From Mangifera indica (lineage: Eukaryota > Streptophyta > Magnoliopsida > Sapindales > Anacardiaceae): DNA of 64,000 nucleotides. The notes below the pieces were generated by a model. The model ran no database searches, was not told where the DNA came from, and saw only the letters and a list, made by a program, of their open reading frames with translations. This document shows positions 1 to 12,447 of this stretch, in pieces. Position 1 is the first letter of the stretch. Each line of letters opens with the position of its first letter. The DNA lies in NCBI RefSeq assembly GCF_011075055.1, contig NC_058151.1, forward strand, positions 1,364,001 through 1,428,000, given 5' to 3'. The position numbers were made by a program, and so were the translations under genes.

Positions 1-1247
1 CTCGAATCCATCCCATATACAAATAAGTAATCCTAATACCAATATAAAACAAATATAAATTAAAAAGTATTGTTTTGGCATTTCAAGCCACCAAGGGGTT
101 GATGGAGAGAAAATCTTCTGGCTTTTCAAAACAAAGTGCTACGCGCTTGGTGCCTTTTTTTTCTCTTGTCACAATCTTGACATCCACCGGAGCAATGTAA
201 TTGTCAAATGGTATAAATTATATCTTAAAAACCAATTATTAATATTAAAAAATTTAAAGTTTTATAAATCGTATATTAAAAAATCATACTTTTCGAACAT
301 AAAAAGATAATTTCATATTTTGTAACAAATTCAACCTAAACAAATCATGAGATCTCTTTATTTATTTTCAGTAACTTTTTTTTAATTTTACCTTTAATTT
401 GCAATTCACGTGATTATAAAGCCCAGAAACTCAAACATTATTGAAATTTTAATTTTAATTATATATTTATGTGAAAAAAATAATAAAATTGTGAAAATCT
501 TCGCGACGAGCTTTTCAAAGCTCGTGCTAGGTCGTTGTCCACCCAACTGAAATCTACCGAACAAAGGTTCCGCTGGATGAGTTCCACGTGTCGCCTTGCA
601 ATACATTCTCATTTTTATCCACACTGCTGTGCCCACTTCAAACTCCGACACTCATCTGGTGCCACGTCGTTTGGAATCTCTTTGATATTCAGAATTAACC
701 GGACGGCACTTGTCGGGCCCACGTAGAATATACGACCCGTAAACGGCGTCAGTCAGTGTCAAGTCCTTGCTAAGGAAACGTCCATTAAGCCCCTCGAGCC
801 GCAGGGTGAGATTTTTTTATTACATCTGTTCTAAAGTAACAGAGGCATTCGCCACAGACACCTTCATCATCTTTGATTTTCATGAACGGACGGCTCATAT
901 TATTTCACAAATTTACCCTGTGATCTTTCTTTTTCTCTCACTAATTTTTCACATTTTCACCGTGTGCAATTAATGTCATAATCCAAACAAATATGGAAGC
1001 AAATTTAATTTGTTTTATAATTAAGTGATATTAAATTAGAATTAAAATAATTTAATACTATATTTGTAAATTTTTAAATAGAATTTGATAAATTAATTAA
1101 TTAATTAAGAATAATAATTTAACCATAATGTAATGAAATGGATTGTGGACAGGTCAGTAGGTCACAGCCATCACAGCCTTCCCGTTTTAATTTTTTTCCT
1201 TAGCGAAGGTTCGTTACCGAAGCTCAGGTTCGGCATCGTCGCGCGTT
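1..1247 (+). promoter_or_regulatory. Upstream region of the reticulon gene with G-boxes
   Basis: No gene was recognised here; the small open frames lack family features. Two palindromic CACGTG G-box cores are visible at 407-412 and 585-590, the second in an ABRE-like context, and another ACGT core lies at about 663. G-boxes of this kind are bound by bZIP and bHLH factors, so stress or light/ABA control of the downstream gene is possible. That regulatory reading is inference; the motifs are seen directly. The stretch from about 970 to 1130 is plain AT-rich sequence. Confidence 0.4.
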
Positions 1248-1254
1248 TATAAAT
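1248..1254 (+). promoter_or_regulatory. TATA box of the reticulon gene
   Basis: TATAAAT lies about 117 bases before the start codon at 1371. It implies a transcription start near 1280 and a 5' leader of roughly 90 bases. The position fits a plant core promoter. Confidence 0.6.
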
Positions 1255-1370
1255 TATAGGGCGGAGATTTCTTCGTCTTTAAAACGTCACGCTCAAGCTG
1301 AAACGTGTCTCTCGTTTACGCTCTCTGTAGAATCTAGTTGATTTGTTTGGTACCGTCCGAGCGGAGATCT

Positions 1371-3868
1371 ATGGCTGAGCACGCGGCGGAGCACGAATCT
1401 CTTCTGGAGAAGATCGTGGATAAGGTGAAAGGTCACGATTCCTCCTCCTCCTCTGATTCCGATGACGACAAGCCCTCGCCAGGCGAAGCCGTTACCGGCA
1501 AGATTTTCAGGCTCTTCGGCAGAGAGAAACCTGTTCACAAGGTTCTTGGCGGTGGAAAACGTACTCTCTTAAACTCTCTGTCTCTCTTTGCTTAAATATA
1601 TCTGAATATTTGGTACTTTTTTGTTTGAAAATGGAGGATCTGTGTGAAGCATATTAATTCATTTTTTATTAAAATAAAGTCGGGAGCTAGATTTTAACGA
1701 TTAGATGATAAAGCTACGACTTTTATGACCTAGATTTAGTACGATAGTTTGTGTAATACAATTAGGGCTTGTGAATCCTTGTGGATTCTTGTGGTTTGAA
1801 GGGTTCAGATTTTATTGTTGCAGGGAGTCTCGATTCAAATGCACAGGGGATATGATCTCATTGTGTGCTTCATTCATAATAACTAAAGTGGCCTTTTGTT
1901 TTTACAAATGGGAAGATTAAAGTGTTTTTAGCCGATTTATTTGGCAATGCTGCTTCATATGTTGTTCCCAGTGGGTCTTACTTCACAGTGAAGTTATCTT
2001 GATTAGGAAGGAGAAAGCATTGGAAATTAAAAACTTAGACTTGTTTATATTTCACTAGATTACTGCAGAGCACTTTACATGATCATGTGGAGTTCTCCAT
2101 CTTAGGGATTAAAGATGGCTAAATTAACTGTTTTTCTTTTTTAATTGTTTCTCTTTCATACATTCTCCAGATTCTAGTTGGGATCTCAAGTGTATGAATG
2201 AAATTGTCTTCTTTCATAACTATTCAATCGATATGGCATCCTAATAATGCTCATATTTAAAAGAATTATAAGCATATATCAATTGTTTGAAATGTGGGGT
2301 TTCCAGTATGTTAAATTATGTCGTAAGGTTGCTTCTTAGGAATAGTTTGAAAAAATTAACCTCTTGTCCATATGTTCATTGCAAAATCCAACTAGGGACA
2401 AGGTTGTGCTGAAAGCTATGTTTACTCTCAAATGCAGCCATGCAATTGTAACACTGTATTTTTTTCATCAATTTTTATTTTCATTCTTCATTCTTTTGTC
2501 ACAGCTGCTGATATTTTCCTATGGAGAAACAAGAAAATCTCTGCAGGTGTGCTTGGTGGTGCCACTGCTATGTGGATTCTCTTTGAATTACTTGAATACC
2601 ACTTACTTGCACTGGTCTGCCATATATTGATACTCGCTGTTGCTGTCCTTTTCTTGTTGGCTAATGCAACCAAGTTTATCAACAGGTAAGGTGTTGGGTA
2701 TTTGTCCTATCATTAAAATGTCTTTTTAATTCTATTAAGCCCTGAATTTACTCCTTTCTTTGAAATAGGCCACCTCCTCAGATTCCCGATTTAAAAATCC
2801 CTGAAAAACCTGTCTTGGAATTTGCTTCTGCTCTGACATATGAAATTAACCGAGGCTTGGCTATCCTCGGAGATATTGCATCTGGGAGAGATCTGAAGAA
2901 ATTTCTTGGTGTATGTTGCTTTCACTGCTCTATTACTTTATGGTTGGGCCTATGGATGCCAGTGCTTGTATTTGTTTCTTCCTTGAGTTTAATTTGACTC
3001 ACACTAAAGTCCAGTGACAAGGAAAGCATACTTGGCAACTTTACTATTTAATTCCATAGTCCATCATACTTTGTCCAAGTTGAAGATTTGTTACATTGGC
3101 TTATGTTAAGGTCCAATTCACAACACTTATATAGTCTCTTCTTTTACTTGAGTCTCATTAAGTGCAAACACCTAGGATGTTAATTCTTGGCACTTGTATC
3201 TTAGGCTGTTAAACCTGCCGTTTGGCTCGCGCTCTGATACCATGTCGTAAATTTAAATTGGGTATAACTGTCGGAAATATAAATTGGGCTTACAAGTGTG
3301 TAGATTGAAACCCATGTTACACAAAACCAATTGGCTTATGTTAAGGTCCAATCCACAACACTTATATACCACTCATTTTACTTAAGTTTATTAGATGTGG
3401 GACTCTTCTTTTACTTGAGTCTCAACATACTTATATGCTAATTTAGTAACCGCTGTATTGTTTTATTATGAAATTGACTTTCTTTTCCTTTTTGGTAATT
3501 ATAGGTCATTGCTGGCTTGTGGGTTCTGTCAATTGTGGGTAGTTGGTGCAACTTCCTGACCTTGTTCTACATATGTAAGTGATTCATTTAATATTATTTT
3601 GACCTTTTTTTTCCTCTTATGACATGGAATATTGCCTTTCTCTTGCCTAGTCTTCGGATTTTGAATTTGATTATATTTGGAAACAGCCTTTGTTTTGCTT
3701 CACACTGTGCCCGTGATTTACGAGAAATACGAAGACCAGATAGATCCATTTGCTGAGAAGGCTTTAATGGAGATCAAAAAGCAATATGCCGTCTTCGATG
3801 CAAAGGTTTTGAGCAAAGTTTTGAGTAAAATTCCTAAAGGTAAATTGAAGGACAAGAAGAAGGCATAG
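1371..3868 (+). CDS. RTNLB: Reticulon-like protein of the RTNLB family (five exons)
   Basis: Plant reticulons insert hydrophobic hairpins into the ER membrane and shape tubules. Exons by splice sites: 1371-1560, 2505-2685, 2769-2910, 3505-3574 and 3687-3868, all bounded by GT-AG introns; they total 765 bases, or 254 residues plus stop. Residues 1-63 are a soluble, acidic, Ser/Asp-rich N-terminus. The reticulon homology domain starts near residue 64 with [11 protein letters not shown]. It holds two long hydrophobic segments (about residues 78-118 in exon 2, and exons 4-5), a hydrophilic loop between them, and the family motif [12 protein letters not shown] followed by a Lys-rich tail ending KKKA, which resembles a dilysine-type ER signal. 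The start is the first ATG that gives the usual MAEH-type N-terminus; an upstream ATG at 1338 in the same frame is less likely. All reading-frame phases agree across the junctions. Confidence 0.93.
3098..3430. repeat. Retrotransposon-derived direct repeats in reticulon intron 3
   Basis: The phrase TTGGCTTATGTTAAGGTCCA occurs near 3097 and again near 3330, each followed by CACAACACTTATATA and a downstream ACTTGAGTCTC. Between them, at 3231-3242, is GCTCTGATACCA, the complement of the initiator-Met-tRNA primer-binding sequence used by many copia/gypsy elements. This looks like an old LTR-element remnant in minus orientation inside the intron. Splicing appears unaffected because the flanking exons are intact. 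Confidence 0.5.
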
Positions 3869-6136
3869 ACAGATGGAGACAAATGTGGTGTTGTAGTTCG
3901 TTATCCATTAGAGTCTTTGGTTTTAAAATAGTGTTTGAGTGCTCAAAATTTAGACTAAATAATGATATCTAAATTTAGTTTTGTCATTTGTTTTATTTCG
4001 GGGATTGTCTTTAATGAAGAATCCAAGTGGTGTTGTCCATGATGAGATTGCCAATTTTATCTCTTTTTTCCTTTTAAATGAATTGATTATGTTGTGCTCA
4101 ATTTTTACATTACTAAATTAGTAGATATGAATATAACAAACTATTTTGTAGATTTGACAATTTTCTATATAATTTGTTTATTTGACATGACATTATGCAA
4201 AAAACTGGTTGGAGTTGAGTTTTTTTTTACATAAAATTAAACTTTGATCAATCTGATATGATTTGAAACTAAATCGAGTTATGTTAGGAATGTTTAGAGT
4301 TATGTTAAATGTTAAGGACAAGTATTGACAATTAAAATCTTTATATGTTACTTATAATTGTATCTTTATATAGTTATAATTATTTTGAGTATTCTTTATT
4401 TTTTTCAAAAAAATTATTTTATTTTTCAATAGTAAGAACAATATTTGATTATCAAGATTATTGATGTGTTTTAACCATTTTGGTGTTTAATTTTATAGAC
4501 TGTTTGTAAATAAGAGCAAATGTTATATCGTGTGTTTTGTTAATAATATCTTGAGATAATTTGGTAAAAAATTTAAAATGTTAAAAACACTTAGAAAAAT
4601 GAAAATAGTAGGCAATTTTGTGTCATTTTAATTCGAATATAATTCAGTTTGTGTTAAGATTGAAAAATTTTGACATAATTCTAATGTGAGTTGGGTTAGG
4701 TTAGGTTAAGGTTAAAGGTTTTTGACTCAAAATCTGAATTAACATAATATGAATACGATCAAATAAAATAAACATAATCCAAAACATTTTATTATTAAGG
4801 TGAAGTGATAAGTAATATGGGTAATTTGACTACCCATTAATTAAAACTTTAGGAAAACAATACTTTCATGTTCAATTAAAATAACAAATACTCAAATAAT
4901 TATTAAAACAAAAATGTTCTTGTTTTAAATTAAAAAAATACCCCCCTTACACCACCTTCGCCAGTACCCACCACCATCTACCATCACACTGCCGCCACCA
5001 CCAACAAAAATTGCATCACATACATTGTTGCCACTACTTGTTGACACGACCACTAACCTTTGCATCACCACAAACAAACTTGTCCTCTATTAATCTATCT
5101 TGTCAAATTTGTCATCTCCAATAAATTTGTGATGCTTCGTCTTGTCACCATGTCAAATCCGGTTGAAAGAAGAAGGTTGTGGGCATTTTGATCACAAACT
5201 CAGATTGTATGAACCTTATAACAGTTGACTAGAATGTCTAGGGACACACTCTATTGTCGCATGTCCCTGCATTCAAGCATTGCTAAACTCTTCATTCAAC
5301 CCCCACTTTTAAATATATTAACGTTTTCCGATATATTCACATATTTATTTTAATTTAACGTATATAAAAGTATTTAAGTAAATTTATATCTTAATGTTAT
5401 TTCAATACTATCTACCAAACATAATAATTATTTATACATATTAATTTGATCATACATAGTATTAATTTATATTCAATAATCTTTTAAGTAAATTATTTTT
5501 TATTTTTATAATAAAAAATAATCCAAATTAAACACACTTGTGTGTACACATAATTTTCTATGTGCTTAAATAAAGTGATTATTTAGAGTGTTAAGTGTTA
5601 GGGCTTGGGTGCAGTGTATGTAAAGCTTGATCAGGACTTGGCAATGGTGACTCAAAGCCCACAATCTCTGTTTCTGTATTTTCTAGCCCAAAAGATGACA
5701 ACTATCTATCCCTTTTTGGGCTTAAATTTGAGGTCTATAAGACTGTTTTTCTCATAATAAAACATCAAATTTCATCCTTTTTTTTTTTTTTTCTTTTTCT
5801 AAAGGTTGGACAAGCATGCAACAAGTCAACAATAACTAAAGCTTAAAGCTGAGGTTCTTTACCAAAGCAAAGGTGGGAATTCATGGTGATTAACCAAAGG
5901 CAAACAGTATTTGGCATGTTAACATTATCAAATTCTTTCCTACCAAACATAAAGACCCCATCCACCCCTTTCACAAAAATTCTTTTGATGAATTATTGTG
6001 ACCACCTTACATTCATCTGACTATAACAAGCAGCAGCAGCCTTTCTATAAGAGCAAATTTGAAAGTCTAAATAGTTGACTGGTTGTTCTCTTGAGAGCAA
6101 AAACAAATTTTTATACTTGCATGACTATAACAATAT
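3869..6136. other. Intergenic, AT-rich; truncated MITE copy near 5330-5545
   Basis: No coding region was recognised. The first 200 bases carry the reticulon 3' UTR. From about 5330 to 5545 the sequence resembles one end of the roughly 480 bp MITE family seen in fuller form at 16241-16731 and 38871-39338; it shares the 'accaaacataataattattta' section and the run toward 'aatccaaattaaacac'. The stretch at 4940-5130 is rich in CCACCA-type trinucleotides without a supported frame. Confidence 0.4.
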
Positions 6137-6650
6137 TTCGATTTGATCTTGGTGATTGTTAATATTGTTTCGTTCAACAAATAGCAGTCAATTAAGAAAT
6201 CGTCTAATTTGGACTTTGTTGGTCGTACAGTTTTTTCCTTAAAAGATGTTTTGCAAGGAAAAGGAAGACAGTATATTTATACTGATCTAAAGCTTTCAAC
6301 TCCGATGTTACTTTGATTTGCAAATAACATGTCACTTGAAGTCGTGAGGTATTGTTTGTTTTAATCATCGTTAGTCTTACAATTTTATCTTTATAAAACG
6401 TCTTATAAGAAAAATAGAAAATAAATTTATATTAACATAAGACTTTCAACTGAAAGGGAGACAATATGATTATATTAATATAAAATTTTCAACTCTATTC
6501 GATGTTGCATTGATCAGCAAATAGCAAATCACTTAAAGTCATGAAATATTATCTATTTTGGTCATTATTGATCTCATGATTTTATCTTTGAAAGACATCT
6601 CACAACAAAAAAAAAAAAAAATTTATATTATTCTACCACTTTCGATTGAA
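6137..6650. repeat. Decayed tandem repeat, period about 200 bp
   Basis: About two and a half diverged units occur. Each contains, in order, a 'gtcttacaattttatcttta' type section, a purine-rich stretch, 'actttcaactc', 'gatgtt.c.ttgat', 'gcaaata', 'tcacttgaagtcgtga' and 'ttggtcatt'. The clear pair of units starts near 6200 and near 6356, with partial units on either side. No frame is conserved between units. Confidence 0.55.
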
Positions 6651-7084
6651 TTTTTACATATAATTGGGGATCTTAAGGTTTATTTTATTAAAAAAATTAA
6701 AACTAAACAAAGAATTCTCAATTTGGGATTTAGAATTTATTCCCTTGTTATTATATTATGATTCTTTGTAACAAGAAAAAAATTGTGATTGATATTATAA
6801 ATTTATTGCAAAAATCATTGTAGATGCTTCATTATAATTGAAATAATTATGAGAAAAAAGAAAATATGTCGGTAATATAATATTTATAATTTTGTGCTTA
6901 GAATAGTCAGCTGAAGCTTTTCTTTTCTTCTCATATAAATGCCCTTCAACATCATTAAAATAAAAAGTCAGTTGAGGTAGACGCAGAGGAGGTCAATAAA
7001 ATTAATTGGAGACGTGCAGGCCAAAAATATGAGAAAATTAAAAAATTAAAAAAACCACAGGATTCCTGAAGGTCATGGAGTTTA

Positions 7085-7440
7085 AATTATTATATATATA
7101 AATAATAAATATAAATAATTATTGAATTTAATTTGAAATAATAAAAAAATAATAAAATATTATTTTATTTAAATCTTGTTAGATATAATTATTACAAAAT
7201 ATTTTTTATATTACTCATTATATTAATTAAAAATAAACGTTTTTTTTCAAAAAATTATTAAGAAATAATCGAATTGTAATAAAATCAATATTATCTTGAT
7301 AATCATTAAATATTTTAGGTGAAAGTATCTCTTATATTATTTATCATAACATTATTAATTTTTTATTATCTAACAAAATAAATAAAATATTATTAATAAT
7401 AAAAGATAAATTAACAAAGATATTTATATATACTCTAATT
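7085..7440. mobile_element. Partial copy of the 480 bp MITE family
   Basis: The internal order (an 'aatattattttatttaaatcttgttagatataattatta' type section, then a section encoding 'ttattatattaattaaaaataaa', then 'taaaatcaatattatcttgataatcattaaata') matches 16241-16731 and 44436-44912. Termini are not clear, so it is called partial. Confidence 0.5.
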
Positions 7441-8380
7441 AAACACTTTTTTAGTATTTTTATATGTCTGTATTGAAATAGGAGACTCTATTAATGGGTT
7501 GTTGAACCCGTCTTCTTAGAATTTATATGATTCGAGATTAGACTTTGCCCCCGAAGAAGTAATTAAACTCTATCTCATCAATAGATATAAACACATATAT
7601 ACATGCACACACGCAAACACATTTGCATAAATTGCTTTCACAGTTACATGTTCTCCCTATTAGAGATGTAATTGAGTTAAGTTGAGCCGATCAAATAGTG
7701 ATTGACTCGAGACCAAAACAAAACATTAGAGTTATGTTTCAATTGAAAATTTCCAATTTGAACTCGAGTTTGCAAAAGAACGATTAGCTTAAGCTCAATT
7801 TCAAGAGATTATATATAAATTTCATTAATTACATATTTATCAATTATATTTTTCAAACTCAAAGTCATATAATAAGATTTGAAAAATGTAAATACAAGAT
7901 TAAAACTTTTAAAAAATGTATTAATATTTTACTCAAAACAGAGCAAACCAACATCAAATTCAAATTCGAATTCGATTTGAAAGCTAAAGTCAATCTCATC
8001 TTGACTTTGGAATAACTAGCAAACAATTTAACTCGCTTACACCCCAACTTGATATATATTAAATCCAACTTTCATCTCAAATCCAACTTGTACATGAAGG
8101 GATTCTTTTAGAAGTGATGACTTAAAATATTTTTGGAAAACAAAAAAAGTGAGCACTTTGAATAAAAACTAAAAGGGTTATTCCCTTATAAACAAATGCA
8201 ATATTACAAGTTGGTCAAAAGGAAGCTGACCTTAAAGAAACCATGTCTTTGCATGCAATAATGTTCCTCACCCAACAAAAAAGAAAAAGAAAGCACATTT
8301 AAGGACTCTCATCTAGATGAATAAAGGACTTAATTCACAATCTTTATCAACTTTATTTCAATTTATTTATTTTGTATAGC

Positions 8381-8575
8381 AATGCTACGTGTATATATTT
8401 TTTATACATAATTTAGATACACAGATAAGTGTCATCATGTGATTGGATACATAATAATATTATATACACAAACAATAACGTGTCGCTATGTAATTGAATG
8501 TTATTTTATCTTTAATTTTCAACTATTTAATTATATGATGATACGTCGTTATTTATGCACATAATACTACTCTTT
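8381..8575. mobile_element. Palindromic MITE related to the one at 23218-23389
   Basis: It starts with 'gcaatgctacgtgtatata' and contains 'gtgtcatcatgtgattgg', and the right half is roughly its reverse complement (a 'gatgatacgtcgttatt' section toward 'ataatactact'). The same core appears in the better preserved element at 23218-23389. No clear target-site duplication was read here. Confidence 0.5.
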
Positions 8576-8677
8576 TTTTTAATAATCCAATACTTCAAAA
8601 GAAATAATTGTTTAACTTTTAAGCTTTATAATTAGATCTCACATTCAAATTAACAAAATTTTATTATTATTATTAGG

Positions 8678-9226
8678 CCAAATGGCCATCTTTCACCCAA
8701 GGTTTGATGAAACAACAATTATTCACCCATTAAATTTCAAAAAATTGAATTCTCATTCAATTGTAATTAACACTTAGCATAAATATCAAAATACTAATAT
8801 ATCTTTATTAATTTAAAAATTTATCACTTAGACTTCAAAATTATCAAAATTATAACCAATTTTAAAATGTTGTGTTTTGTTCAATTTTTTTGAGGAACTA
8901 TTTTTTTAAATTATTGAAGGGAATATTGAAATTTTTAAAAATTTCAAAAACATTGTCAAACATTTTTGAAGTTCTAAAAACCCTCTTAAAAATTTTCATT
9001 GTCATTCATAATATTTTTAAAAATTACAGTTTGCTCCCCAAATATATGTCATTTTGAAAAGGAAAATAAAAAAATTGAAAAAAAAATCTATGTAAAATGA
9101 CTTTCTTACTTTTTTATTTAACTAAATTCACCATTAGAATTGGATGATGGATGAAAATTTAACTTTTGAAACTTATATGGTGAGAATCATTTCAACAAAT
9201 TTTGGGTGGGAAATGATGATTTACCT
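8678..9226. mobile_element. Inverted-repeat element of about 550 bp
   Basis: The left end reads 'ggccaaatggccatctttca' followed by 'cccaaggtttga'. The right end, reverse complemented, gives 'aaggtaaatcatcatttccc' followed by 'acccaaaatttgttga'. These look like diverged terminal inverted repeats, related in style to the long-TIR elements at 52.4-59.2 kb. There is no coding capacity. Confidence 0.45.
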
Positions 9227-11099
9227 TATTATTATTGTTGTTGATGTTATCGTCATTTGAAGTGGGCTAAGGATAAGGACAATGAACTTTCCCAATGGAA
9301 AAATATGGACCATTTTGAAAAGTTAAAAAAGGAAAGGGAAATTATCAAAACACACCCATCTTTTTTGATCTTTACAAGTCAACCCTTTCTACGAGGCAAT
9401 TTTTTTAATAAGGGAAACATCATTCTAATTGGATTGTTATACTAGCATTAAACCAATTATATCAAATTAGACAAATTCTAAATCTAGTAAAATAAATTTT
9501 AAATCTAATTATTAATTTCATAATTATTAAATCAAATAAATTAAAATTTAATATTAAATATTATTATAAAAAATTTAAATTAATATTTTTTTATATATAA
9601 AATATTTTTTATTATTCAAACTATTTTTCGGGTGACACAAGAAAAGTCTTTCTTTTGCCTAGTTTGGCATATGTTTAATCTAAGCCCTCTGTCACAAAAA
9701 GTTAAAGCTTCCCTTCGCTATGTTTTTAACCACGCTCTTAAGTTTTTTCCCCTTCTTTTCTTTTTGGCCTTTTTCTCTTTTATTTTTCACTTTTCTTTTT
9801 CTTTTTTCATTGTTAACCTCTTTTTGGAAGTTTCCCATCACTCTCCTCTCCTCTCATTTCTTTTATACCCATCTTTATTTTTAATTAATTTTGGAAATTA
9901 GCTCAGTTACTTGTGTTCCACGCGCTTGATTGCTTATAATTTGACATGGTTTACCATTTCCTCTGATTCAATATTGAAGGCTACTTTCAAAAGTAAACAA
10001 GCTACCCTCTTTTATTGTTTTTATATATTGACTTGCTAATATGTGGGACAAAATTGTACATGCATGCCTCAAACTATATTGGCTCAAGTTCAACTAACAT
10101 TTATAATAATTAGGTTGAATTCAAATTCGAATTCGTTTAAAATGATTAGAGATTTAGTTAAAAATTTACCAATAAGATAAATAATTTTTTTAAGCAGATA
10201 AATCATATCTCTAATTGAATGAACAATATCACTATAAAGAGGTTCAAACTGAATTTGAGTTGATTTGTCAGACAGAAACTCTAATTTAAATTTAACTAGA
10301 ATTGAATCAAACACTGAATTACGCTAAGGTGATTATATTATTTCTTTTGGTAATAAAAAGCCCTTACTTGAATCAAATATCCCTTCAAATCTCAATCAAT
10401 TATACCAAATATATGAATCTCATGTTCAATAATTGATTCATAATTATTATATCAGATAAACTAATAATTTGATATTGATATGCGTTTGACATGTTTTGAA
10501 CTCATTTTTTTTTAAGTTTGATATTTCCGATTTTGTCATTCAAGTTATTTTTTGTACTATTATATGCCACAGACTTTGGTATTATGTTCGTTTGTAACCT
10601 ATTTGGTAATTTTCATAGCTTATCTCAGAGAACCTAAAATTAGCACAAACATGGTCAAACTAATTGACGCAATCCAGGGGGATTTGAACAAAGGGGATGA
10701 TTTGTGAAATTGAGGAGCATAAAACAGCTTGATGCAAACAACAAAGAATGACGAAAATGGAAGATAAAGAGCAAAAGAGAGGAGGATTTGCAAATGCAAA
10801 AGAGGGAAGTAAACAAGAGAGAAGAAGCTGCGCGTGGGTCTAATAAAAGTTTGAGAGTCGAGACAATTCTGACCAGCTCCTCTGCCATGGTAAAAATTTA
10901 GCTCTAGTCGTAGTCCCCTGCACACAGACTCTTCATCTTTATAGCCTCTGAAACTCTTCTCTCGGTCTCTTCTGGCTGCCCATTCGCCAAAGCTTGGCTC
11001 GTCACGTGCTCTCTCTGTGACCCCAACCAAAACCCAAACAAACCAATACTGCACAGTTCTACCAGAAAAAGCTTGAAAGCTCTCTCTTTGAGACTATTT

Positions 11100-11197
11100 A
11101 TATAAGCGTAAAGACCAAATCAGACTAACCCCGTCTCCCTTTTACTCTTTCTCTTTCTCTTTCTCTTTCTCTCTGAGGCCTCTTCTGCTGTGTTACT
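11100..11197 (+). promoter_or_regulatory. Core promoter and pyrimidine-rich leader of the MAKR gene
   Basis: A TATA element (ATATAAG, 11100-11106) lies about 92 bases before the ATG at 11198. Between them is a run of CTTTCT units (about 11145-11175), a pyrimidine-rich 5' leader typical of many plant mRNAs. The apparent 90 aa antisense frame there is only the complement of this repeat. Confidence 0.6.
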
Positions 11198-12447
11198 ATG
11201 GAAGCTCTCAGCTTTATAAAGTTCTGGAGGCCCCCCACCACCACCACAACTGCTAGTAACGGTGATGGTGTTGAAGTTTCTAATGTTGTTGTGGGCTCGG
11301 AGTGTGAATTGGTGGATGAAGGGGATGACTCTTTCTTTGAATTGGAGCTTACTTTATCTGATTTTGACAGCAAGAGAAACAACGGCAATGGAGGCAACAG
11401 TGAAGAACAAGTCCACTATTCTGCAGGCCATGACGGAGAATTGAAGATTTCATCTTCGAGTGATGTCTTGTCAAAGAGAAAGATCCTTCCTATAGAGCCG
11501 ACTTCTTCATCGAAACCTCAGACTCCAATCGCATTGCTGAAATCAGCTCCAAAGCTTCGTGTTTCCATCTTCAATAAATCGAAATCAATGGCGGCGACGC
11601 TCAGAGCAGAGAAAACAGGGACCACAGCCTCCACTTCCAAACAGGAGAAGCGAGAAACTAATAAGCTTTTTACTGTCAAATTCAAAGTCGAAGAAATTTC
11701 GAATCTTTCAATGTTTACAAGAGCTTGCAGTTTGAGAAAACCAAAAAATACAACAGAAGGCTCATCGTCTTCATCGTTGCCAAAGAGATTATCCAAAGAT
11801 GTGATACAGAAATACTTGAAGCTCATTAAACAATCATATTTCAAAGTCTCAAAAACGAAGAATGGGAAGATGGGGTTTTCTGGGCAGTTAACAGAGGCTT
11901 CCCCGACATCATCTCCGGCAACTTTCCCGGTGCGTTCTCCGATGAAGGAGAGAAATTCTTCGGGAGGGTTCCGAGTTATGAATAGGCATCTGGGAAAGAG
12001 TAAATCAGCTTCAGCAACAGTTTCATCGCCGGTCAGAAGAGACGACTCTCTGTTACTTCAACATGATGGGATTCAAAGCGCCATTCTTCATTGCAAAAAG
12101 TCTTTCAACTCTTCAAGAGGTATAATTTTTTTCTTAATTACTTCATATTAAGTTAAAACATATAAAAATCTAATTTTTCTTTTCCTTTTTATTCCAGATT
12201 CTTCTTCTTTTTCAAGATCTACAAGTAGCAGTTCTTCACAGGGAACTCTGAGTTACCTATCATCAAGAGGTTAAAAAAACCTGAAATATCATTAATTTAT
12301 TTAGATTTTCACTATTAATTTCACACTAATGATGTTACTGATACGTCATTTTTTTATTCAGATGCTTCTCTGTTTCCAAGATTCAGCAGTGCTTCATCCT
12401 GCGAGGAAATCATTTCAGCTAGAAGATCAAACGATGAAGGAATCTAA
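11198..12447 (+). CDS. MAKR: MAKR-type membrane-associated kinase regulator (three exons)
   Basis: MAKR proteins (relatives of BKI1) are plasma-membrane-associated, largely disordered regulators of receptor kinases. Exons 11198-12119, 12198-12269 and 12362-12447 total 1080 bases, or 359 residues, with GT-AG introns and matching phases. Family marks are: N-terminal MEALSFIKFWR; the acidic-hydrophobic DSFFELELTLSDFD (residues 44-57); ILPIEPTSSSKPQ (about 96-107); a Lys/Arg-rich section with the KFKVEEISNLSMFTR motif (161-175); DVIQKYLKLIKQSYFKVSK (201-219); GFSGQL (226-231); and the C-terminal block DDSLLLQHDGIQSAILHCKK (282-301). Ser-rich ends suggest phosphorylation. The basic patches could bind acidic membrane lipids; this is inferred from the family. 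Which MAKR paralogue it is was not determined. Without splicing, the first exon would read into the intron and end at 12151. Confidence 0.88.

Larger units (their letters stand above)
6651..11090. other. Intergenic with scattered MITE copies
   Basis: No gene was recognised. It includes a copy of the 480 bp MITE family (about 7085-7440), a palindromic MITE-like element (about 8381-8575) and a longer inverted-repeat element (8678-9226), listed separately. The open frames at 8872-9057, 9632-9901 and 10620-11054 are low-complexity or antisense to a leader and have no family features. Confidence 0.45.

Noticed and set aside
3231..3242. Possible tRNA fragment (GCTCTGATACCA)
   Set aside because: Only the primer-binding complement is present; no cloverleaf can be built around it.
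9632..9901. 89 aa hydrophobic open frame
   Set aside because: Phe/Leu-rich translation of a pyrimidine-rich stretch with no promoter or family support.
10620..11054. 144 aa minus-strand open frame upstream of the MAKR gene
   Set aside because: No motif and no splice or promoter support; it overlaps the likely MAKR promoter and a second overlapping frame.
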